From positions 1 to 39,496 of IMG/VR virus record IMGVR_UViG_3300028610_000299: DNA of 39,496 nucleotides. One strand, written 5' to 3'. Below are positions 28,485-36,802 of the stretch, piece after piece (the stretch's first letter is position 1; every line of letters begins with the position of its first letter). Source of the DNA: a virus. The notes under the pieces are model-generated. The model saw only the letters and a list, made by a program, of their open reading frames with translations, was not told the DNA's origin and did not search any database. Made by a program: the position numbers and the translations under genes.

Positions 28485-28861
28485 TGGCTGGGGCTCCTAG
28501 AATAGAGATAGATGACGAGATTTTGAAAAAGACTGAGGCGCTTGCTGCACAAGGTTTGTCACAAGAACAGATCGCATCAGTGCTTGGGTTTTCAAGGGAC
28601 ACATTGGCAAGGCGCAAGAAAGATAATGCTGCTTTTGCTGCTGCATTAAAAAGAGGACAGCACAAAGGAATCGCCAAGGTAGCCAATGCTCTGTTTCAAA
28701 GTGCGACCGGTGGCAATCTAGGGGCGCAGGTGTTCTACCTAAAGAACCGTGATCGTGACAACTGGAAGGACAGGCAAGAGCTTGAGCATTCTGGCGCTAT
28801 CGATCTATCCGGAAAGACAGACGCCGAACTTGCCGCCATTATAGCCAATGAACAGGGCTAG
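28484..28861 (+). CDS. terS: Terminase small subunit
   Basis: 125 residues from ATG 28484 (a GTG lies one codon earlier). Residues 10-45 form a helix-turn-helix-like DNA-binding unit (ALAAQGLSQEQIASVLGFSRDTLARRK). The middle (ALKRGQHKGIAKVANALFQSAT, then GAQVFYLKNRDRDNW) is the oligomerisation region seen in many small terminases, and the acidic C-terminal tail (SGKTDAELAAIIANEQG) would contact the large subunit. Shorter than P22 gp3 (162 aa). Overlaps terL by 14 bases and recognises the packaging start. Confidence 0.88.
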   Translation: MAGAPRIEIDDEILKKTEALAAQGLSQEQIASVLGFSRDTLARRKKDNAAFAAALKRGQHKGIAKVANALFQSATGGNLGAQVFYLKNRDRDNWKDRQELEHSGAIDLSGKTDAELAAIIANEQG

Positions 28862-30509
28862 CCTGGAGGTTAAAGCTGCAGCGGTGCTTGAGCTGCAGAA
28901 GCGCAAAGCCGACAGGAAGAAGGGCCAAGCCACAGTTGTCGGCATTGTCTGCCCGAAAGAGGGTCATACCCACTCACTGAAGAAGGTGGGCGGCGAATGG
29001 GCAGAGACCACCGAAGAGGTTGACATCTACTTGGCGGCAAAGCTAGAGCCCGTCCTGAAGTCAACCAAGCGGTTTATCATAGTGATCGGCGGACGAGGGT
29101 CGGGCAAGTCGGTTGGTATCTCTGATATCTGCCTAATAGACGCCAAAGACTCAGGGGCAAAGACTTACTGTCTTCGTGAATTCCAATCAAGTATTAAAAA
29201 CTCCGTTCACTCCCTGATTAAAGAAGAGATCACCAGGCTGCAAATGGCTGGCTTTGAAGCTCAGTCGCAATCCATTCTGTTCGGTGACAAGGACGCGTTT
29301 CAATTCGCCGGCCTATCTCGTAACGTGGACTCGATCAAGTCAGCCCATGGTTTCAAACGGTTCTGGGCGGAAGAGTCACAGTTCATCAGTCAGGATTCGT
29401 TGACAGCTCTAACACCGACAGCGCGGAAGAAGCCAAAGCGAGGGCTTCCGAACGAGGCCGATCAGTATGAGGATGATTTGAACAACGTTTCTATGATCTT
29501 CGTGGCTAACCCCGGGTCAAGTGAAGACCCTCTGTCCAAGAGATTCATCACGCCGTTTCAGGACGCCTTAGACCGCGATGGGATATACGAGGACGATCTT
29601 CACCTCATCGTGATGATGAACTTCACGGACAACCCTTGGTATGAAGATTCAGGGCTTGAAGACGAGAGATCATGGGATAAAGAGAATAGGGCGGGTGCTG
29701 AGTACGATCATATTTGGCTTGGCGCTTATAATGACAGCGTAGAGAACTCGCTGATAATGTCAGAGTGGTTCGACGCATGTATCGACGCACATTTAAAACT
29801 AGGATTCAAACCAACAGGCGTAAAGCTTGCGTCGCACGACCCATCAGACACCGGGCCCGACTCTAAGGGCTATGCTATGCGACATGGCTCTGTCGTATTG
29901 GATGCGCAGGAGAAAGATACGGGGAGCGTTAACGAGGGCGGTCACTGGGCGGTGGGCCAGGCTATACAGCAAGGTGTTGATCAGTACACATGGGACTGTG
30001 ACGGAATGGGAGTGGCTCTGGCTGAGCAGACATCAACAGACTTTGAAGGCAAGCGCGCAAAGATTGTTTCGTTTCGAGGGTCGGAGACTCCAGATAATCC
30101 AGAAGCCATCTACAAGCCGGCAATGAAGTCGCCGGTCGATAGCCAAAAAACCATAGGGGACTCGTTCAAGAACAAGCGAGCTCAGTATTATTTTGAACTC
30201 AGGGATAGGTGCTATCGGACATACAGAGCGGTTACGACTGGGGAGTATCACGACCCTGACACGCTAATCAGCTTCAGCTCTGACATTTCGGTGCTAAAGA
30301 AAGTCAGGGCTGAATTGTGTAGAATGCCTATTAAACCTAACGGTAATGGGCTGTTTCAGCTTTACACGAAGGAAGAAATGAAGACCAAATTTAAGATCAA
30401 GTCTCCGAACCTTGGTGATTCGATCATGATGCTGATGCGGTATATGCCATCGTTTGACCGCTCGAAAGTGAAGATGCCCAAAACAAACAGACCAATGAGG
30501 CTCCGATAA
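28848..30509 (+). CDS. terL: Terminase large subunit (packaging ATPase/nuclease)
   Basis: 553 residues, against 499 for P22 gp2, the extra length mostly at the N-terminus (residues 1-50). Walker A GGRGSGKS is at 81-88, Walker B RFWAEESQ at 171-178 with catalytic Glu, and a coupling motif-like FVANPGSS at 218-225. The nuclease domain has the acidic LASHDPSDTG (Asp331 among the metal ligands), an acidic WDCDG near 378-383, and further acidic residues near the end. It pumps DNA into the procapsid through the portal and cuts it by headful. Confidence 0.95.
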   Translation: MNRASLEVKAAAVLELQKRKADRKKGQATVVGIVCPKEGHTHSLKKVGGEWAETTEEVDIYLAAKLEPVLKSTKRFIIVIGGRGSGKSVGISDICLIDAKDSGAKTYCLREFQSSIKNSVHSLIKEEITRLQMAGFEAQSQSILFGDKDAFQFAGLSRNVDSIKSAHGFKRFWAEESQFISQDSLTALTPTARKKPKRGLPNEADQYEDDLNNVSMIFVANPGSSEDPLSKRFITPFQDALDRDGIYEDDLHLIVMMNFTDNPWYEDSGLEDERSWDKENRAGAEYDHIWLGAYNDSVENSLIMSEWFDACIDAHLKLGFKPTGVKLASHDPSDTGPDSKGYAMRHGSVVLDAQEKDTGSVNEGGHWAVGQAIQQGVDQYTWDCDGMGVALAEQTSTDFEGKRAKIVSFRGSETPDNPEAIYKPAMKSPVDSQKTIGDSFKNKRAQYYFELRDRCYRTYRAVTTGEYHDPDTLISFSSDISVLKKVRAELCRMPIKPNGNGLFQLYTKEEMKTKFKIKSPNLGDSIMMLMRYMPSFDRSKVKMPKTNRPMRLR

Positions 30510-32611
30510 TGTCGCTGGAACTACACCAGATCAAGAGGAAGGTAGACAAGGGGTACCAGTCTGGGCAGACGGGCCGACAGCAAGCCTCTGATGATTTGGT
30601 ATTCGCCCGGGTGACGCAGTGGGATGACAACCTGCTTGAGGATACCAATCTGGCATTCCGCGGCGAGTTCAATATTCTGAAGAAGGCACACCGGCAGATC
30701 ATGGGCGACCTGGCCGCCAATCCTGTTCAGGTTGATTTCGAGCCCAAAGACGAAGACAGGAACGACGGCGCCGATCTGCTTGACGGAATGTATAGGGCCG
30801 ATGACCGTATGAACACCTCACAGGAGGCCTACACCTATGCCAGCGCGGACGCTGTTGATGGTGGTTTTGGTGCTTGGGAGTTGTTTACGGAGTATTCATC
30901 AAGCCGGATGGGCGATCTAAACCAAGTAATCCGGCGAAAGTTCATCCCCGAGGCTGTCAACTGTGTGTTCTGGGATCCGAATGCAAAGCGCCAAGACAAG
31001 TCAGATGCAAAATATTGCTGCATTATCGAGCCATTTTCAGAGGAAGGATACACTGATCTGGTGAAAGAGTTGACCGGTGAGGACGATAAGGGCCCTACCA
31101 ATTTCAAGGCACCGGAGCATTCATATACGTTCCCGTGGTCAGGTAGCGGCGAGGGTAAAAAGTTCTACGTTGGCCGGTTCTACCATGTAGAGAAGATCAA
31201 AGACACCGCGCTGACCTTTGTGGATCCGATGGGAACCGAGACAATCCTGCTGCAGTCACAGCTTGATGATGTGATGGATGACATGATCGATTCAGGTTAC
31301 GAGATCGTTGCCGAGAAAGACCTTGAGCGCAACCAAGTGACTCGCTATATCGTATCTGGCTACGAGATCCTGAAAGAGGAAGTCATTGCCGGCGAATACA
31401 TCCCCATAATTCCAATGTACGGCGAGCGGTATATTGTAGAGGGCGAGGAGTATTACACCGGAATCACGCGCCTGGCTAAAGACCCTCAGCGGCTCCGCAA
31501 CTTCCAGATGAGCTACCTGGCTGACATCGTCTCTCGTTCGCCCCGTCCTAAGCCGATTTTCTGGGCTGAGCAGATTCAGGGCTTTGAAGATATGTATGAT
31601 ATCGCGGGTGTCGATAACGATTACCCGTACTTGCTGCAGAATAGGAAGTCAGCGGCAGGGGAAGACTTGCCGCTCGGCCCTGTTGCAGCAATGCCAGACC
31701 AGCCTATCCCTCAAGCGCTGGCCGCAAGCATCGATCTAACCAGGCAAGCCGTAGAGGACGTTGCTAACCCTGGCATACCCCAAGACATTTCCGATCCTGA
31801 TCTGTCAGGCAAGGCAGTGATGGCACTCCAGGCGCGAATGGACAAGCAGTCCTACATCTTCCAGCACAATCTGAAGTTCGCCAAGCGACGCGACGGAGAG
31901 GTCTATGCCTCAATGGCCGTTGAGATCATGGATTCCCCCCGCAAGGTCACTGTTGCCAAGCCGGACGGAACGACCATGCAGGTGGAGACGATGACGCATG
32001 TGATCGACGCCGAGACCGGCGAAGTCAAAACGCTGAACGATCTGAATAACATGGAATTCGATGTTTACTCTGATATCGGACCATCCTACGACAGCCAAAA
32101 GGATCAGACTATTGAGCGCCTGTTAACCATGGCCGACTCAGTAGCTGCGACCGATCCAGCATTGCACAAGGCCTTGATGCTGAAAGTTCTTGTATTAACC
32201 GATGGAGTTGATACCAACGACATCAGAGAATACGCACGGAAACAGCTTGTACTAACTGGGTTCAAAGAGCCGGAGACTGACGAAGAGAAGCAGATGCTTG
32301 CCGAGGCTCAGCAGGGACAGCAGCCGGATGCCAACATGGTTCTGGCAATGGCAGAGGATAAGAAGGGCCAGGCGCAGCAGATGGAGGCTCAGACCAAGCT
32401 ACTGGTCGCCCAGTCCAACGCAGCAAACGAGCAGGCTAAACGCCAGATAGACGGCTTCAACGCTGAGACCAAGAGAATGGATACCCAGGTGGATGCACAG
32501 GAGGCGGGCGCGAACATCGACTTCAAGCGCATCGACTCCATGGGCAAGCAGTTAGACAACGTGCAGAAGCAGCAGGAGATAGCGAACAGCGCTTATCGAG
32601 GGGTCGCTTAG
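30509..32611 (+). CDS. P22-type portal protein
   Basis: 700 residues, against 725 for P22 gp1. The N-terminus (VTQWDDNLLEDTNLAFRGEFNILKKAHRQIMGDL, trimmed) and the block VDGGFGAWELFTEY are family features. The extended Gln/Ala-rich C-terminus (about 595-690; QQMEAQTKLLVAQSNAANEQAKRQ) corresponds to the long helical barrel of P22-type portals. Twelve copies make the packaging ring at one vertex. It shares one base with the terL stop. The gene is followed by a gap with its own promoter. Confidence 0.95.
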   Translation: MSLELHQIKRKVDKGYQSGQTGRQQASDDLVFARVTQWDDNLLEDTNLAFRGEFNILKKAHRQIMGDLAANPVQVDFEPKDEDRNDGADLLDGMYRADDRMNTSQEAYTYASADAVDGGFGAWELFTEYSSSRMGDLNQVIRRKFIPEAVNCVFWDPNAKRQDKSDAKYCCIIEPFSEEGYTDLVKELTGEDDKGPTNFKAPEHSYTFPWSGSGEGKKFYVGRFYHVEKIKDTALTFVDPMGTETILLQSQLDDVMDDMIDSGYEIVAEKDLERNQVTRYIVSGYEILKEEVIAGEYIPIIPMYGERYIVEGEEYYTGITRLAKDPQRLRNFQMSYLADIVSRSPRPKPIFWAEQIQGFEDMYDIAGVDNDYPYLLQNRKSAAGEDLPLGPVAAMPDQPIPQALAASIDLTRQAVEDVANPGIPQDISDPDLSGKAVMALQARMDKQSYIFQHNLKFAKRRDGEVYASMAVEIMDSPRKVTVAKPDGTTMQVETMTHVIDAETGEVKTLNDLNNMEFDVYSDIGPSYDSQKDQTIERLLTMADSVAATDPALHKALMLKVLVLTDGVDTNDIREYARKQLVLTGFKEPETDEEKQMLAEAQQGQQPDANMVLAMAEDKKGQAQQMEAQTKLLVAQSNAANEQAKRQIDGFNAETKRMDTQVDAQEAGANIDFKRIDSMGKQLDNVQKQQEIANSAYRGVA

Positions 32612-32630
32612 ACTCAGCTTCCTTGCTGCT

Positions 32631-32659
32631 TTGCAAACACGCTAAACGGCGAATATAAT
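32631..32659 (+). promoter_or_regulatory. Sigma70-type promoter before scaffold/coat genes
   Basis: TTGCAA (32631-32636), an exact 17-base spacer, and a perfect TATAAT (32654-32659) lie in the 130-base gap after the portal gene. A hairpin CCTATC/GATAGG lies downstream at 32696-32713 in the leader. The promoter would let scaffold and coat, needed in the highest amounts, be made independently of the long late transcript. Confidence 0.65.
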
Positions 32660-32740
32660 CAAAATACTGAAGCCGACAGGTAAACGGCAAACGTACCTAT
32701 CCGAATTGATAGGGTTACTCGCAATCGGAGCACTGATTGG

Positions 32741-33772
32741 ATGGCAAAAACTCTGGAAATGCTGAAAGCTGAAAACGCGAAAGCCGAGGAAGAGACTAAT
32801 GAAAGCGTACCCCAAGCCGAAGAAGTCGAAGCCGAAGGCCAAGCGGTTGAAGAAGAATCGGAAGAAGTAGCTGACCCTGGGGAGGGTGAGCAAACAGAAA
32901 CCGGTGACACTGAAACAGAAGCGTGGATGCAAACTGAGGAACAGACCTCAGAAGGCGATGATGATGGAACCGTGGTTCCTTTGTCTGCACACACAAAGAT
33001 GCGGGGCAAGTTGAAAGGCCGCATTGGTGAGCAGAACGAGGAGCTGGAACAGCTGAGAGCTGAGAACGCATCGTTAAAGTCAGGACGACCGGCACCGGCA
33101 CAGCAACCCACCCAGGTGGGAGCAAGGCCGAAGCGGGAGGACTTCGATTTTGATGATGACCGTTATGACGCAGCGCTGGATGATTGGCATGACAAGCGGA
33201 CCGATGCAAAGATCGCTTCTAGCCAGTCAGGGGCGGCCCAAACAGCCGCACAGACCCAGGCAGCGAAACAGCTAGACCAGGCGGTAGATGATCATTACCA
33301 AAGGGCAGCAAAGCTAGCAGAAGGGTCAGGAATTACGCCGGAACTTTACCAGAACGCTGACACGGTAGTCAGACAGACAATTGAGTCTGTATTGCCAAAG
33401 ATGGGCGATGTAGTTACCGACAACATGATTGCTCGGTTGGGTGAAGGGTCGGAGAAGGTGATGTATTTCTTGGGCCGGAATAAAACGGCGCAGGATAAGC
33501 TTCGAAGCAGCTTAGTGACAGATCCATCGGGCATCAGCGCAGCGCTGTATCTCGGTGAGTTGAAGTCAACCGTTGCGGCCCCGCAGAAAAGAGTTAGTCG
33601 AGCTCGAAAGCCAGCGACGCAGATTCAGGGCGACGAGGGAGGCTCAGCCAAAGGAGCCGCTAAGAAGCTGAAGGAAACATATCGTTCAGCTCACAAAGCG
33701 GGCCGGGGCCAAGCCGCCTACAACGCCAAGAAGCAAGCCAAGGCCGAGGGTGTCGACGTATCCGATTGGTAA
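32741..33772 (+). CDS. Scaffolding protein
   Basis: 343 residues, against 303 for P22 gp8. Residues 10-80 are strongly acidic (Glu/Thr-rich). The middle is helical, with EEVEAEGQAVEEESEE giving way to heptad-like sequence around 95-115 (NEELEQLRAENASLK). The C-terminus (residues 285-335) is basic with many Lys/Arg/Ala (RVSRARKPA; AAYNAKKQAKAEG), as needed for coat binding in P22. It directs shell assembly and leaves before DNA enters. Lies between portal and coat, as expected. Confidence 0.9.
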   Translation: MAKTLEMLKAENAKAEEETNESVPQAEEVEAEGQAVEEESEEVADPGEGEQTETGDTETEAWMQTEEQTSEGDDDGTVVPLSAHTKMRGKLKGRIGEQNEELEQLRAENASLKSGRPAPAQQPTQVGARPKREDFDFDDDRYDAALDDWHDKRTDAKIASSQSGAAQTAAQTQAAKQLDQAVDDHYQRAAKLAEGSGITPELYQNADTVVRQTIESVLPKMGDVVTDNMIARLGEGSEKVMYFLGRNKTAQDKLRSSLVTDPSGISAALYLGELKSTVAAPQKRVSRARKPATQIQGDEGGSAKGAAKKLKETYRSAHKAGRGQAAYNAKKQAKAEGVDVSDW

Positions 33773-33789
33773 TTTAAGGAGTAGCCCAA

Positions 33790-35055
33790 ATGGCACTTTC
33801 TACAGGCAAGACGGTCGAGGTCTTATTTGAGAAGACCAAAGAGACCTATGAACACCAGATGCAGCTGGTCGATCTGGTTATGCGAATGGAGCCGGACGGC
33901 GCATCCCTGCAAAACGCAGGCAACGTTATCTGGCAACCTGTTCAGCAGCACCGCCCGATCCTAGACGGATGGGATCTTTCCGGTCAAGAGCAAGACATCA
34001 TCGAAGAAACCTTCCCCTCTATTCTCGGAGAGCCCAAGAACGACTTTATCAAGCAGCGTGCTGATAATATGCGTGACTTGCGCTTCTGGGAGCGGGCCGG
34101 TGAGCAGTCAGGAAAGCAGCAGGCAACTGAGCTTAACAAGCAGATTGCCAGCGTTGTAGCCCTCCAGGGATCGAAGTTCTATCGCTCGAACGCAACAAGC
34201 GGCTATGACTTCATCGCTGAAGGACAGGCCATTCAGAACGAAACTCAGCAGGCACATGATCAACGCTGCTATATCCTTAACGACCGGGATAACCTGAAGT
34301 TCGGCAAAGACCTGGCGGCGCGTCAGACCTTGCAGGGGCGGCCTGAGGAAGTTTGGTCGATGGGTCAGATCGGCAAGAACATCGCTGAGTATGATGTTTA
34401 CACCGGGTCATACCTTCCCAACTTGGTCGGCGGTGCAAACCCTGCAACTACGGTAACGGGTAATCAGTCGTTCGCACCTGAAGCTGGCTCGGTCGATACG
34501 GCAACCGGCATCGTTACCAACGTGGACTACCGTTCTGCGGTTGTCCCTGTGGCGGCTTCGGCTTCCTACAACGTTGGCGACAAGGTGACTATTGGCGCTA
34601 TTGAGTCTGTCGGCCTGGCTGACAAAAACTCTACCGGCCAGCTGATGACGTTCACCGTTGTTGCGAAGCCTACCGGCACATCAATCACCATTTATCCTAA
34701 GCCAATCGCGGCTGACGATGCGGCGCTGAGCGATCTGGAGAAGGCTTACGCAAACGTTGATACCACACTAGCCAACGCTGACACCGTTGACCGGTTGAAC
34801 ATCGACGCATCGGCCAAGACAAACCTGTTCTGGGACAAGTCCGCTATCGAAGTGATCGGCGGCACCATCCCGGCCGAGTTGTTCACCGAGTTCGACGGCA
34901 TGAAGGTGATTTCCGACACCATGAGCAACGGCCAGGTGATGTATCTGGTTTATGATGGAAACGTTGCGGACATGTCCTTCCGATACCGCTTGTTTACCTG
35001 GTACGGTATCACGATGTGTAACCCGCAGAACGCTGGCGTTGCAGTAACCTTCTGA
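33790..35055 (+). CDS. P22-type major coat protein
   Basis: 421 residues, against 430 for P22 gp5. Shared landmarks: MALSTG start, VIWQPVQQHRP..GWDLS, GEPKNDFIKQRADNMRD, QTLQGRPEEVW and the C-terminal AYANVDTTLANADTVDRLN, which lines up with AYANVNTSLADAMAVN in P22. Residues about 220-335 make the inserted I-domain, with beta-strand pattern (VVPVAASASYNVGDKVTIGA). HK97-fold shell protein, several hundred copies. AAGGAG at 33777-33782 lies seven bases before ATG. A terminator follows. Confidence 0.95.
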   Translation: MALSTGKTVEVLFEKTKETYEHQMQLVDLVMRMEPDGASLQNAGNVIWQPVQQHRPILDGWDLSGQEQDIIEETFPSILGEPKNDFIKQRADNMRDLRFWERAGEQSGKQQATELNKQIASVVALQGSKFYRSNATSGYDFIAEGQAIQNETQQAHDQRCYILNDRDNLKFGKDLAARQTLQGRPEEVWSMGQIGKNIAEYDVYTGSYLPNLVGGANPATTVTGNQSFAPEAGSVDTATGIVTNVDYRSAVVPVAASASYNVGDKVTIGAIESVGLADKNSTGQLMTFTVVAKPTGTSITIYPKPIAADDAALSDLEKAYANVDTTLANADTVDRLNIDASAKTNLFWDKSAIEVIGGTIPAELFTEFDGMKVISDTMSNGQVMYLVYDGNVADMSFRYRLFTWYGITMCNPQNAGVAVTF

Positions 35056-35070
35056 TAACTGGTAAAAGAT

Positions 35071-35090
35071 AAGGGGCTTCGGCCCCTTTT
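35071..35090 (+). terminator. UUCG-capped terminator after coat gene
   Basis: AAGGGGC (35071-35077) pairs with GCCCCTT (35082-35088) around a TTCG tetraloop, followed by two more T. The next gene's AGGAG begins at 35091, so the terminator abuts its ribosome site. Partial stopping here would make coat more abundant than the genes after it. Confidence 0.8.
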
Positions 35091-35102
35091 AGGAGAATCA
35101 AA

Positions 35103-35471
35103 ATGTCCAGAATCTTTCAAATCGGAGAGTTGTATCATCGTCGGGATGATGATGCTACCAGTGATCTTACGACCACTTCCATTGCAGACGCACTAGCTAT
35201 CCCAGTAAGTCATGGGTACGTTGCTAAGACAACTGGTGCCGACGCTGAAGCGCTAACCTTGGCGAACGGATACCCAGGGCAAGTTCTGATTATCAACCTG
35301 ACCACTGATGGAGGTGGCGACGGTACATTGACACCAGCAACATCTACCGGATGGGCGACCATCGTCTTTGCCGACGCACTCGACCAGGCCACCCTGCTCT
35401 ATGTTGACGATAGCATCGGGTGGATTATCTTAGGCGCCAAGGGTGCAGCCGCTCCTCCAGTAACAACTTAA
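35103..35471 (+). CDS. Head decoration-like protein
   Basis: 122 residues. Starts MSRIFQIGELYHRRDDDATSD; the rest is beta-rich and Gly/Thr/Ala-rich (VAKTTGADAEALTLANGYPGQVLIIN, STGWATIVFADALDQATLLYVDD, GWIILGAKGAAAPP). Composition and position just after coat fit a capsid-surface decoration protein. P22 itself has none at this point, but relatives do. No catalytic motif. Confidence 0.72.
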   Translation: MSRIFQIGELYHRRDDDATSDLTTTSIADALAIPVSHGYVAKTTGADAEALTLANGYPGQVLIINLTTDGGGDGTLTPATSTGWATIVFADALDQATLLYVDDSIGWIILGAKGAAAPPVTT

Positions 35472-35485
35472 TGAATACTTTCCTT

Positions 35486-35505
35486 GGGGTCTTTAATTAG
35501 ACCCC
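35486..35505 (+). promoter_or_regulatory. Intergenic hairpin between decoration and beta-helix genes
   Basis: GGGGTCT (35486-35492) pairs with AGACCCC (35499-35505) around TTAATT. It lacks a T tract, so it is more likely to protect or process mRNA ends, or adjust translation of the gene starting at 35526, than to terminate. Confidence 0.5.
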
Positions 35506-35525
35506 CTTGAACAAAGGTGAATAAA

Positions 35526-36452
35526 ATGGCTAAACGAGACTTTTTCCACACAGGACTGCAGGTTGGGCGAAGCGAAATGCAATCACTGAAAGACGGTGCA
35601 AAGTCTTTTGGTGAATCGTATTACGTTTCCCGAAATGTAGGCACATCAGGCGATGGCCTGTCCCGTGTCGATGCTTTCAAAACCATCGGAGAGGCAATCG
35701 CAGCCGTCAATCTCGCATTTTCAACTGCTGCCTTCCCTACCAGGGGTCGAAATACACGAATCATCATTGATGAAGGGTTTTATTCAGAAGTTCCACTTAC
35801 ACTGACTGCAAGTGATTGCCACATCATCGCGCAAGCCCCGGGGAATCATGATTCCACTGTGCTTTATGGCAGTGCAACTGCTGGAGGCTTTGATATCGGG
35901 GCAGGTGGCCCTGCGTTGACTGTAACCGGTAGCAACTGCACGATCGAGGGCCTTGGTGGCTTTACGCATGATGTTCTTTTCGCGGCATTCCAGAACGGCG
36001 TCGTGAGTGGAGCAACAACTGGCAACGCATTCATCAACTGCGGTGCCATTCGCGACGTTGCTGATGGGTGTTTGGGTGGTATTCTTGACTATGGAGCAGA
36101 CGGAACACTGATCGATAACTTCTTTGCTTCGACCTCATGTAAGGACTTTGGGGTAAGGAGCAAGACGGACGGAGTTATTAACCCTGTCAATCTGGAAGTA
36201 AGGGGCGGTAATTTTGTCGGCACCCCCATTGGCGTCGATATCGAAGATGGCCATAATGCTCAGATCACCGGAAACGATTTTGTTGATGATACCAGTGACC
36301 GTCCAGATGTTGTTGACTTCCCCATCGTAGTAGCCGCAGGGGCAAGCGCATTTTGTTCACGCAACACATCAGCATTGACTAAAGCCGCCATCGTAACCGG
36401 TGCTGGTACTATCGTTGATGTTAATAACTGGGGTTCTGACTCTTCTACCTAA
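35526..36452 (+). CDS. Parallel beta-helix virion protein
   Basis: 308 residues from ATG 35526, six bases after AAAGGTG; a GTG at 35517 is inside the ribosome site. Residues 35-70 (YYVSRNVGTSGDGLSRVDAFKTIGEAIAAVN, trimmed) match the start of pectate-lyase-like helices, where a GTDG-type loop precedes a FxTIxxAIxA strand. Later turns are visible (TLTASDCHIIAQAPGNH, LTVTGSNCTIEGLGG, GNDFVDDTS). It sits between decoration protein and gp4-like gene, where P22 has nothing equivalent. Probably a capsid-attached fibre or polysaccharide binder. Confidence 0.75.
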   Translation: MAKRDFFHTGLQVGRSEMQSLKDGAKSFGESYYVSRNVGTSGDGLSRVDAFKTIGEAIAAVNLAFSTAAFPTRGRNTRIIIDEGFYSEVPLTLTASDCHIIAQAPGNHDSTVLYGSATAGGFDIGAGGPALTVTGSNCTIEGLGGFTHDVLFAAFQNGVVSGATTGNAFINCGAIRDVADGCLGGILDYGADGTLIDNFFASTSCKDFGVRSKTDGVINPVNLEVRGGNFVGTPIGVDIEDGHNAQITGNDFVDDTSDRPDVVDFPIVVAAGASAFCSRNTSALTKAAIVTGAGTIVDVNNWGSDSST

Positions 36453-36480
36453 CCTAAAGACGGCTTTGAGCCTATGAACT

Positions 36481-36505
36481 AAGGGGCTAATGTAGCCCCT
36501 TTTTT
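36481..36505 (+). terminator. Intrinsic terminator after beta-helix gene
   Basis: AAGGGGCT (36481-36488) pairs with AGCCCCTT (36494-36501) around AATGT, and is followed by further T to 36505. A strong terminator inside the late block, dividing head genes from tail genes. Confidence 0.85.
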
Positions 36506-36512
36506 ATTGGTG

Positions 36513-36518
36513 TATAAT
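36513..36518 (+). promoter_or_regulatory. Possible promoter -10 element before tail genes
   Basis: A perfect TATAAT lies directly behind the terminator at 36481-36505, with TG just before it. No good -35 is seen at 16-18 bases. Because the terminator separates the tail genes from upstream transcription, a promoter is expected here, but the site is only half supported. Confidence 0.4.
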
Positions 36519-36547
36519 CAGGCGTAACAGTTACCGGAGAATGTAAA

Positions 36548-36802
36548 ATGTCTGTATTCGTTTATAAAGACGGGAGCAAGTTGCTAATCCCGCCGCAGCA
36601 GTTGCAAGAGCATCTAGGTGCTGGCTGGTCGGTGACGGAAGAGCCGGTAGCCCCAACCAAGGAAGAGGCTGATACCAACGATACAGGCAAGCTATCCAAC
36701 AAAGAAGTCCGCGCCGCTGCTGAAAAGTCAGGCATTGCTGGCTTCGATACCAAACGCATCAAGGCGCTGAAGGTGGAGCTTGGTTATGAGGCATCGGAGT
36801 AA
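36548..36802 (+). CDS. Small protein with HeH/LEM-like C-terminus
   Basis: 84 residues. Beta-like start (MSVFVYKDGSKLLIPPQQLQEHLGAGW), acidic linker, then KLSNKEVRAAAEKSGIAGFDTKRIKALKVELGY, where the helix-extension-helix pattern resembles HeH/LEM-type phage domains. Such small proteins often lie between coat and connector genes and may help join head and tail. Overlaps the gp4-like gene by 17 bases. Confidence 0.68.
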   Translation: MSVFVYKDGSKLLIPPQQLQEHLGAGWSVTEEPVAPTKEEADTNDTGKLSNKEVRAAAEKSGIAGFDTKRIKALKVELGYEASE

